Made by a program: the position numbers and the translations under genes. The notes below the pieces were generated by a model, which was not told the origin of the DNA, searched no databases, and saw nothing but the letters and a program-made list of their open reading frames with translations. Below, piece after piece: positions 1 through 5,081 of a stretch of DNA of 5,541 bases. The stretch is from the NCBI GenBank assembly GCA_030146905.1, contig JASLAV010000666.1, forward strand, positions 1 through 5,541, in the 5' to 3' direction. How positions within the stretch are numbered: position 1 is the stretch's first letter; each line of letters opens with the position of its first letter. The stretch is from Lentzea sp. GTDB taxonomy: Bacteria > Actinomycetota > Actinomycetes > Mycobacteriales > Pseudonocardiaceae.

Positions 1-1
1 C

Positions 2-355
2 CTCACGCAGGAGGCACCGAACTTCGCGCGCTGGACGTTCACCGCGCAGGAGGCGCGGCACGTCGTGATCGACTGGGAACCGGAGGCACGCCACCTGCTC
101 GCCCGGCTGCGCACCCTCTCCGGCAGGCACCCCGGCGACAAGCGGTTCACGCTGCTGATCGACGAGCTGCACGAGGCCAGCCACGAGGTGCGCACCTGGT
201 GGCCGCACCACGAGGTGCGGGCGCAGCGCCTGGCGGGGCGAAAGCGCTTGCGGCACCCCGATCTCGGGCCCGTCGACTACGCCTACACGGCGTTCCACCC
301 CGCCGAGCAGCCCGACCAGACGCTGGTGATCTACTCGGACGCCCGGCCCTGCTGA
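2..355 (+). CDS. XRE-family transcriptional regulator, MmyB-like C-terminal domain (5' partial)
   Basis: The last 117 residues of a DNA-binding regulator; the N-terminal helix-turn-helix lies outside the window. The visible part matches the MmyB-like ligand-binding domain that follows the HTH in many actinobacterial XRE regulators. It shows an N-x-A-R-W motif near its start (NFARW, visible residues 7-11), a helix with the pattern LLARLRTLSGRHPGD, then W-W-P-H-H-E-V-R, then the characteristic K-R-L-R-H-P-D-L-G-x-V-D-Y block and a closing PDQTLVIYSDA strand. In this family the domain resembles PAS folds and binds a small, sometimes fatty-acid-like, ligand; the ligand here is unknown. The frame is open from base 2, so the GTG at 65 is internal and not a start. 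It ends at TGA 353-355, 3 nt before the stop of the convergent hydrolase. Whether it regulates the lipid genes downstream cannot be read from the sequence. Family assignment is confident. Confidence 0.85.
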   Translation, partial: LTQEAPNFARWTFTAQEARHVVIDWEPEARHLLARLRTLSGRHPGDKRFTLLIDELHEASHEVRTWWPHHEVRAQRLAGRKRLRHPDLGPVDYAYTAFHPAEQPDQTLVIYSDARPC

Positions 356-358
356 ACG

Positions 359-1177
359 TCAGGCCGCCCGCGGGTACATTCGCGCCATCCCCGGCGGTGC
401 GGCGAACGGCGCCCACGTGCCCTCCGCCTGTGCCAGCCGGTCGGCCACCACCCACAGAACGCTGGCGTTGAAGCCGTATCCCAGGTGCGAGGACGACACC
501 TGGACGTTCTCACGCCGCGGCCCCGGCTCCTCGACGCACGACTCCCACGACACGATCCCGTCCGTCTTGGAGTAGATCGACGTGGCGGGCACCGGGATCG
601 GCGGCCTCGTCGCCTCCGGCGGCGGGAACTCCTCGCGCGGGATGTGCAGGCGGGAGAACAGGGCGAAGGCGGGCATCGCCCGTGACTGCGCGGGATCGCT
701 CATGTTGTACGGCGATCCGAGCGTGATCACCTGGCGCACGCGGTGCGGGTGGTCGCGCGCCATCTCGCGCGCGAAGATCCCGCCGAGCGACCAGCCCACA
801 ATGGACACCGGACCACCGTGGTCGTCGGAGACCTTCTTCACCAACGCGTGCATGCCGTCCACGGCACGGCGCGTCGGGCCGATGTTGCGCCCCAGGCCCC
901 ACCGGCGGACGTCGTAGCCCAGACCGGACAGGAACCGGCGCAGCATCACGGTCGACGAGTCGGCGGCACCGAGACCGGGGAACACCAGGACGGGATGACC
1001 GTCACCGGAAGGCGCACCGCGCAGCATCGCCCGCGTGGCCACGAACTCGCTCACGTCCAGGGCGCAGCGGGTGGGTTCGGTGAGGTACCAGAAGAGACCC
1101 GGTGGCGTTCCTCTGACGAGGTGCAGGGATGGAACGGCAGCTTCGTCGAAGACCTCGTCTGAAGGTACGGCAGACAT
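359..1177 (-). CDS. alpha/beta hydrolase (esterase/lipase-like), hydrolase 1
   Basis: A 272-residue serine hydrolase, probably cytoplasmic, with no signal peptide or obvious membrane helix. A strand plus oxyanion loop HPVLVFPGLGAADSS lies near residues 61-75. The nucleophile elbow G-W-S-L-G-G puts the serine at about residue 130. The acid is probably Asp206 (SKTDGIV) and the base His231 (SSSHLGYG), so the triad looks complete. I chose ATG 1177 because GGGGAGG sits 5 nt upstream. A longer frame from ATG 1243 adds 22 residues rich in Gly/Ala (MDTPGDGARGAG...) with no ribosome binding site and is less likely. The gene is divergent from the WS/DGAT across 213 bp and convergent with the MmyB-type regulator, with only 3 nt between stops. 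Related hydrolases occur beside WS/DGAT genes in actinobacteria, so a role in acyl ester or acylglycerol turnover is plausible. The substrate is unknown; a polyester depolymerase or general esterase is also possible. Confidence 0.88.
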   Translation of the reverse strand: MSAVPSDEVFDEAAVPSLHLVRGTPPGLFWYLTEPTRCALDVSEFVATRAMLRGAPSGDGHPVLVFPGLGAADSSTVMLRRFLSGLGYDVRRWGLGRNIGPTRRAVDGMHALVKKVSDDHGGPVSIVGWSLGGIFAREMARDHPHRVRQVITLGSPYNMSDPAQSRAMPAFALFSRLHIPREEFPPPEATRPPIPVPATSIYSKTDGIVSWESCVEEPGPRRENVQVSSSHLGYGFNASVLWVVADRLAQAEGTWAPFAAPPGMARMYPRAA

Positions 1178-1182
1178 ACGAG

Positions 1183-1189
1183 CCTCCCC
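1183..1189 (-). promoter_or_regulatory. Shine-Dalgarno site of hydrolase 1
   Basis: GGGGAGG on the minus strand, 5 nt before ATG 1177. It decides the start of hydrolase 1 against the upstream in-frame ATG at 1243, which has no such site. It is the only clear Shine-Dalgarno sequence among the gene starts in this window. Confidence 0.75.
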
Positions 1190-1377
1190 ACACGTCGACA
1201 ACCCCGAGCCGGCGCCCCGGGCCCCGTCGCCCGGTGTGTCCATGATGTTTCGCGGACGATCTTTTCACCAGCACGTTCGAGTCTCGATTCGCCACGCGCG
1301 GGTAACGCGCCGGTCACCTCGCCCGCGTGCACTACCTCTCACCTGCATGGACGGCGATTCGGAGGTATCCGGTCCTC

Positions 1378-1383
1378 TAGTCT
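1378..1383 (+). promoter_or_regulatory. Putative -10 element of WS/DGAT (leaderless start)
   Basis: TAGTCT fits the actinobacterial TAnnnT -10 pattern and ends 7 nt before the GTG start at 1391, so transcription would begin at or next to the start codon. No Shine-Dalgarno sequence lies in the 7 nt between. No good -35 element is visible 16-18 bp upstream, which is common for actinobacterial promoters but weakens the call. Confidence 0.4.
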
Positions 1384-1390
1384 TCCTCAA

Positions 1391-2917
1391 GTGGATCGGA
1401 TGAGCTCACTCGACGCGGGGTTCTACTTCATCGAGGACGACAACGTGCCGATGCACGTGGGGTCGGTCCTCGTGTTCGACGGGCCGGCGCCGTCCTACGG
1501 TGACGTGATCCGCCTCTTCCTGGCGCGCATGGACCAGGTGCCGCGCTACCGGCAGAGGGTGAAGGCCCTGCCGTTCCACGTGGGTCGTCCGGTCTGGGTC
1601 GACGACGACCACTTCAACGTCCTGTACCACGTGCGGCACACCGCGGTGCCCTCACCGGGCGGTGAGGACCAGCTGCGCAACCTCGCGGGCCGGATCTTCG
1701 CGCAGAAGCTCGACAGCTCGAAGCCGCTGTGGGAGGCCTGGCTCGTCGAGGGCCTGGAGGGCGGCCGCTGGGCGATCATCTCCAAGGTCCACCACTGCAT
1801 GGTCGACGGAGTGTCCGGTTCGGACATGCTGCAGCTCATCCTGGACTTCCGCAAGGACAGCGTGCTGCCGGAACCGCAGGAGTGGACGCCGCGGCCGCGG
1901 CCGTCCACCCTCGACCTCGTGGTCGACGGGGTGCGCGACGCCGTGGTGACGCCCGTGCAGCACCTCGCCGCGTTACCCGCGGTCGCGCGGAACCTGCGTT
2001 CCCTCACCGAGATCGCCGACTTCGGCAAGTCCGTCCTCGGCTCTCTTCCCGGCACGGCACGACGTCTGGTCACGCGTGCGGCGACTTCCCTGAACGGTCC
2101 CATCGGTCCGCACCGCCGCTGGGTGTGGGCGCGGGCGAACCTGGCTGAGATCAAGCAGATCCGCACCGCCGCCGGTGGCACGGTCAACGACGTCATCCTC
2201 GCGGCGATCACGCGTGGTTTCCGCGACCTGCTGGAAAAACGCGGCGAGCTGACCGAGGGCATGGTCGTGCGGACCATGGTGCCCGTGTCGATGCGCAAGG
2301 CCGACCAGCACAACGAGCTGAACAACCGCGTCAGCGCCGTTCTGGTGAACCTGCCCGTCGGCGAGGCGGACCCGGTGAAGCGCCTCGCGGCGATCCGCGA
2401 GCAGATGGACGACCTGAAGGGCTCGCGCCAGGCCGCGGGCGCCGACGTGCTCACCAACCTGTCGAACTTCGCCGCGCCCACGTTGATGGCGCTGGGCTCG
2501 CGGACCGCCATGCGGTTCCCGCAGCAGATCCTGCAGACCGTCACCACGAACGTCCCCGGCCCGCGCATCCCGCTCTACATGCTCGGGCGGCCGCTGGTGG
2601 AGATGTTCCCGTACGTGCCGATCGCCTCGACGATCCGGATCACCGTCGGCATCTTCTCCTACCTCGACAGGTTCACGTTCGGCATCAACGCCGACTTCGA
2701 CGGCGTGCCGGACGTGCAGCTGCTCGCCGACGGCATCCGCACCGGGTTCGACGAGATGGTGGCACTGGCCGCAGAGGCGGCGGAGAGGACCGAGGTGGCG
2801 CGGAAGGTCGTCGAGGCCAAGCCCGTCGCTTCCAAGCCCGCCGCTTCCAAGCCCCGTGCCGCGCGGACGAGGTCCAAGGCGGCCGGCAACGGTGTGAAGC
2901 CGGAGACCAAGGCCTGA
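1391..2917 (+). CDS. Wax ester synthase/diacylglycerol acyltransferase (WS/DGAT)
   Basis: A 508-residue WS/DGAT-family acyltransferase that esterifies acyl-CoA onto diacylglycerol or long-chain alcohols, giving triacylglycerol or wax esters, usually at the inner membrane and lipid inclusions. The N terminus MDRMSSLDAGFYFIED matches the family start, supporting GTG 1391 over the ATG at 1400; no other in-frame start lies just upstream. The active-site motif HHxxxDG is intact as HHCMVDG (residues 134-140), with His135 the expected catalytic base. Other conserved blocks are PLW (112-114), TVND (264-267), NNR (311-313), NVPGP (387-391) and the DRFTFGINAD strand (426-435). The family is usually about 450-480 residues. 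The extra length here is a Lys/Ala/Pro-rich tail from about residue 466, with a KP-x-A-S repeat at 477-486. It is divergent from hydrolase 1 and convergent with hydrolase 2. Many actinobacteria carry several paralogues, so I give no symbol. TAG versus wax ester preference cannot be told from sequence. Confidence 0.95.
   Translation: MDRMSSLDAGFYFIEDDNVPMHVGSVLVFDGPAPSYGDVIRLFLARMDQVPRYRQRVKALPFHVGRPVWVDDDHFNVLYHVRHTAVPSPGGEDQLRNLAGRIFAQKLDSSKPLWEAWLVEGLEGGRWAIISKVHHCMVDGVSGSDMLQLILDFRKDSVLPEPQEWTPRPRPSTLDLVVDGVRDAVVTPVQHLAALPAVARNLRSLTEIADFGKSVLGSLPGTARRLVTRAATSLNGPIGPHRRWVWARANLAEIKQIRTAAGGTVNDVILAAITRGFRDLLEKRGELTEGMVVRTMVPVSMRKADQHNELNNRVSAVLVNLPVGEADPVKRLAAIREQMDDLKGSRQAAGADVLTNLSNFAAPTLMALGSRTAMRFPQQILQTVTTNVPGPRIPLYMLGRPLVEMFPYVPIASTIRITVGIFSYLDRFTFGINADFDGVPDVQLLADGIRTGFDEMVALAAEAAERTEVARKVVEAKPVASKPAASKPRAARTRSKAAGNGVKPETKA
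2819..2863 (+). repeat. 15-bp tandem repeat in the WS/DGAT 3' end
   Basis: Two tandem 15-bp units starting AAGCCCG (2819-2833 and 2834-2848) differ at a single base. A degenerate third unit follows at 2849-2863. The period is a multiple of three, so the repeat encodes KPVAS-KPAAS-KPRAA in frame and can gain or lose units without breaking the gene. It forms part of a basic low-complexity tail outside the catalytic domains. Confidence 0.75.
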
Positions 2918-2964
2918 GACACGATCTGACGGTCCGGGCGGGCGCGCACGACCTGCACCTGACC

Positions 2965-3255
2965 GTGGTGGGGCTCGACGCGCGGCTGGGCGCCCTCGGA
3001 CTGGTGCTCGGTCAGGTCGACGACGTCCGCGTCGAGCTGGCGTTCTCGGACATCCCGGAACTGCGGCGGATCGGCTGGCTGCCGCCGACCGGTGCCGAGC
3101 AGCACGACGACCACTTCGTGCTGACGGGCGCCGCCCCCGTCCTGCGGGAGCGGCTCGCGCTCGGTCAGCTCGCGGACGTGCTCAGGCGGTTGGCGTCCAT
3201 CCACTCCAGGACCCGCTCGGACACGACCTCAGGGATCTCCATCTGGGGCACGTGA
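2965..3255 (+). CDS. Unrecognised small coding segment, possibly a 5'-degraded gene remnant
   Basis: This frame has strong codon bias (nearly all third positions G or C) and a protein-like translation from about 2920 to 3190. Visible parts include HLTVVGLDARLGALGLVLGQ, DDVRVELAFSDIPELRRIGW and HFVLTGAAPVLRERLALGQL. The bias begins before the first possible start (GTG 2965 or 2968), neither of which has a Shine-Dalgarno site, and runs back to the WS/DGAT stop without any ATG, GTG or TTG. The 3' end also looks wrong: after about 3190 the frame is merely antisense to hydrolase 2 until TGA 3253-3255, an overlap of 91 bp. I do not recognise the family. The alternating strand-helix pattern and the closing LTGAAPVLRERLALGQLADVL are faintly like the C terminus of STAS-domain anti-sigma antagonists, but this is only an impression. 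It could be a decayed gene, a small real gene, or a former extension of a neighbour. Confidence 0.38.
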   Translation: MVGLDARLGALGLVLGQVDDVRVELAFSDIPELRRIGWLPPTGAEQHDDHFVLTGAAPVLRERLALGQLADVLRRLASIHSRTRSDTTSGISIWGT

Positions 3256-4079
3256 CCGACACCCGCGTACTCGTCGTAGCGCCAGTGCGGGTGCCTGCGC
3301 GCGACGAAGCGGGCGGCGGCGACGTTGACCAGCCGGTCGCGGTCACCGCTCATCAGGAACACCGGCACGCGGATCTTGCGCATCGCCGCGTAGCAGGCCC
3401 CGCGCTTGGACGTCGTGAACACGACGCTGCGCGCGGCCGCGAGGAACGCCTTGTCCAGCCCCTCGACCTTCGCGCGCTCGCCGATCAGGTGCTCCGACGC
3501 CTGCTTGAGCTCCTCGGGGATGACCGACGGGTCCGCGCAGACCAGCTCCAGCAGCCGGTCGACCTGCCTGCGGGCGGGCACGGCCCGCGACCGCGCCAGG
3601 AACCGCTCGCCGAGCCCCGGCACCGCGTACAGGAAGAACGTGCTGAGCATCGTCGGGTCCGGGCGCGTCCCGACCACCATCGGCAACGCGGGGTCGACCA
3701 GCACCAGACCCCTGACCAGCTCCGGGTCCCGGGCGGTGTGGAGCAGCGAGATCATCCCGCCCATCGAGTTGCCGACCAGGACCACCGGCTCCCCGACGAC
3801 CTCGGCGACGAACCGGCCGAGGAGCCGCGAGTTGGCCTGGACCGTGGTCTGACGACCCTCGGGGTTGGTCAGGCCGTGTCCGGCGAGGTCGACGGCGACC
3901 ACCCGCGCCTTCTTCGCGAGCAACGGCGCCAGCAACACCCAGTTCAGGTGCGAGCCGCCGAGCCCGTGCACGAGCACGATCCGCGGCCCGTCCTCCGGTC
4001 CGCCGAAGTCGACCCAGTGCACGGGCCCGTCGAGGTCCGCGTAGCGGCTCGTGCCGCCGAAGTGCGCCACAGTCGTCAT
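3165..4079 (-). CDS. alpha/beta hydrolase fold protein, hydrolase 2
   Basis: A 304-residue alpha/beta hydrolase of the classical single-domain type with a cap region, no signal peptide and a likely cytoplasmic location. Motifs in order are oxyanion loop HGLGGS (residues 38-43), DLAGHGLT (64-71), nucleophile elbow G-N-S-M-G-G with Ser105, a cap rich in helices (about 133-230), the acid probably Asp248 in SGDRDRLV, and His276 in GVGHVPQME. The triad is complete and the length is normal for the family. The start is ATG 4079. The frame stays open far upstream, but that part is antisense to the phosphotransferase and not protein-like. No Shine-Dalgarno sequence is present; CATACT ends 7 nt upstream, suggesting a leaderless mRNA. 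The closest known types include esterases, monoacylglycerol lipases, haloperoxidase-like and C-C bond hydrolases, and sequence alone does not choose among them. Its position beside a WS/DGAT favours an acyl ester substrate, as inference. Confidence 0.92.
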   Translation of the reverse strand: MTTVAHFGGTSRYADLDGPVHWVDFGGPEDGPRIVLVHGLGGSHLNWVLLAPLLAKKARVVAVDLAGHGLTNPEGRQTTVQANSRLLGRFVAEVVGEPVVLVGNSMGGMISLLHTARDPELVRGLVLVDPALPMVVGTRPDPTMLSTFFLYAVPGLGERFLARSRAVPARRQVDRLLELVCADPSVIPEELKQASEHLIGERAKVEGLDKAFLAAARSVVFTTSKRGACYAAMRKIRVPVFLMSGDRDRLVNVAAARFVARRHPHWRYDEYAGVGHVPQMEIPEVVSERVLEWMDANRLSTSAS

Positions 4080-4086
4080 ACCAACC

Positions 4087-4092
4087 AGTATG
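4087..4092 (-). promoter_or_regulatory. Putative -10 element of hydrolase 2 (leaderless start)
   Basis: CATACT on the minus strand keeps the conserved A at position 2 and T at position 6 of the -10 hexamer. It is followed by exactly 7 nt (GGTTGGT) and then ATG 4079. No ribosome binding site is present and no good -35 is seen at the expected distance. Confidence 0.35.
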
Positions 4093-4162
4093 TCGCCGGG
4101 GCGGACCGGTCGGTAGTGGCGTTCGGCGGCAGCCGTTGGCACCGGTTTCACGCGCCCACCCC

Positions 4163-4168
4163 TACGGT
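4163..4168 (+). promoter_or_regulatory. Putative -10 element of phosphotransferase (leaderless start)
   Basis: TACGGT fits TAnnnT and ends 7 nt before GTG 4176, the same spacing as at the two other Shine-Dalgarno-less genes in the window. This supports GTG 4176 over the in-frame GTG at 4194, where the only purine-rich stretch (GGGGG) lies too close to work as a ribosome binding site. Confidence 0.38.
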
Positions 4169-4175
4169 CTGGGAC

Positions 4176-5081
4176 GTGGCACACCTGGGGGTAGTGGAAC
4201 TGACGGACATCGCGCGAGCCGCCTACGGCCGTGAACTGCGCGACGTGGCCCGCCTGCACGGCGGCAGCAAGAAGGGCGTCTACCGCCTGACGCTCGACGA
4301 CGGCACGACGGGCATCGCCTACGTGTGGCGCGACTCCGAGAACTACTGGCCGGTGCACGAGCAGGACCCGTTGTTCGGCGACGCGAGCGGGCGCGACCTG
4401 TTCCTGACCGCCCACACCGCGCTGTCCGAGGCGGGGGCGCGCGTACCGCGGCTGGTGCTGGCCGACAGCGACACGGTCGTGGTCGAGGACCTGGGCGGCG
4501 AGTTCCTGGAGCAGCTGCTCGACGACGACCCCGGACCGCTGGAGCGCCTGTGGGAGGACGTCGAGACCATGCACCAGTGCCTCAGCCCGCGCTACGGCCG
4601 CCCCGGCTCCCTGCGGCCCGCCGACGCGCCGCCCGTCCCGGACGTCGTGCTGCAGCGAGCCCTCGGACACCTGGATGCTTGCTGTGCCAGAGTTCCGCGC
4701 ATCGCGGCGGCCAGGAACCGCCTGGAAACCCAGCTGCGCCAACGGCATTCGGTGATCGAGCCGCGCACGCGGTACGGGCTGGTCCACGGCGAGCTGGGCC
4801 CCGACCACGTGCTCGTGGCAGACGGACAGCCGGTGCTGATCGACATCGAGGGCGCGATGTTCTTCGACGTCGAGTGGGAACACGCGTTCATGGAGCTGCG
4901 GTTCGGGCCGCACCACCGCCCGGCTCCCGGCCTCGACCCGGCGCGCCTCGACCTGTACCGGCTCGCGCAGCACCTGTCGCTCGTGGAGGGCCCGCTCCGG
5001 CTGCTGGACGGCGACTTCCCGCACCGGGACGCGATGAGGGAGATCGCAGAGCACAACATCGAGCGCACGCTGGAGGTCTAG
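4176..5081 (+). CDS. Phosphotransferase, APH/choline kinase-like fold
   Basis: A 301-residue soluble protein of the aminoglycoside phosphotransferase/choline kinase superfamily, which transfers phosphate from ATP to small molecules. From GTG 4176 it shows a nucleotide-binding loop GGSKKGVYRL (residues 29-38), a hinge VVVEDLGG (101-108), the catalytic loop HGELGPDHVL (204-213), and the metal-binding strand LIDIEG with Asp223, followed by FFDVEWEHAFMELRFG. The classical loop is HGDxxxxN; here Asp is Glu206 and the Asn position is His211. I recall HGELGPDH...DIEG...DVEWEH as typical of an uncharacterised actinobacterial subgroup, so the changes look inherited and not like decay. The substrate is unknown and there is no basis to call it antibiotic resistance. 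Its TAG stop interlocks with the stop of the convergent patatin gene. It is divergent from hydrolase 2. The frame is open upstream to 3252, but that part is antisense to hydrolase 2. Confidence 0.85.
   Translation: MAHLGVVELTDIARAAYGRELRDVARLHGGSKKGVYRLTLDDGTTGIAYVWRDSENYWPVHEQDPLFGDASGRDLFLTAHTALSEAGARVPRLVLADSDTVVVEDLGGEFLEQLLDDDPGPLERLWEDVETMHQCLSPRYGRPGSLRPADAPPVPDVVLQRALGHLDACCARVPRIAAARNRLETQLRQRHSVIEPRTRYGLVHGELGPDHVLVADGQPVLIDIEGAMFFDVEWEHAFMELRFGPHHRPAPGLDPARLDLYRLAQHLSLVEGPLRLLDGDFPHRDAMREIAEHNIERTLEV

Larger units (their letters stand above)
1178..1390. promoter_or_regulatory. Divergent intergenic region between hydrolase 1 and WS/DGAT
   Basis: A 213-bp stretch between two divergent starts that must carry promoters for both genes. 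It holds a perfect 11-bp palindrome, TCGAGTCTCGA at 1277-1287. Just downstream, ACGCGC occurs at 1294-1299 and again at 1305-1310, an 11-bp period of about one helical turn. Either could be an operator, but both are short and rich in G+C or of common composition. No convincing minus-strand promoter was found for hydrolase 1. A GGAGG at 1361-1365 is 25 nt from the WS/DGAT start, too far to act as its ribosome binding site. The part before 1243 could instead be coding if hydrolase 1 used its upstream ATG. Confidence 0.5.
4080..4175. promoter_or_regulatory. Divergent intergenic region between hydrolase 2 and phosphotransferase
   Basis: A 96-bp region between two divergent starts. It contains the palindrome ACCGGT twice, at 4105-4110 (extended to GACCGGTC, 4104-4111) and at 4141-4146. 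TTGGCA at 4136-4141 resembles a -35 element but lies 21 bp from the TACGGT hexamer, longer than normal spacing. The two putative promoters fire away from each other, so one bound regulator could affect both genes. Confidence 0.45.

Noticed and set aside
1178..1243. N-terminal extension of hydrolase 1 from ATG 1243
   Set aside because: No ribosome binding site precedes ATG 1243, the added residues are low-complexity Gly/Ala/Arg-rich, and the internal ATG 1177 has GGGGAGG at ideal spacing.
1546..2568. 340-residue minus-strand open frame inside WS/DGAT
   Set aside because: A shadow of the well-supported WS/DGAT coding sequence; the translation is Arg/Ser/Pro-rich with no recognisable motif.
2929..2966. 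Possible terminator hairpin ACGGTC...GACCGT after WS/DGAT
   Set aside because: Only a 6-bp stem with a 26-nt loop and no U-run; not enough to call a terminator.
2659..3204. 181-residue minus-strand open frame across the WS/DGAT 3' end and the gap
   Set aside because: The composition is rich in Gln, Arg, His and Val as expected for an antisense frame, and the codon bias in the gap favours the plus strand.
3252..4175. Long plus-strand open frame continuous with the phosphotransferase gene
   Set aside because: It is antisense to hydrolase 2. Its translation is rich in Arg, His, Asp and Gln without domain patterns, while the minus strand carries a complete catalytic triad. The frame is open only because of high GC content.
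4080..5054. Minus-strand open frame extending upstream of hydrolase 2
   Set aside because: It is antisense to the phosphotransferase and not protein-like. The conserved hydrolase begins at the ATG at 4079.
4176..5081. Antibiotic-resistance label for the phosphotransferase
   Set aside because: The fold is shared by many kinases, the catalytic loop differs from known aminoglycoside kinases, and the neighbours give no support for resistance.
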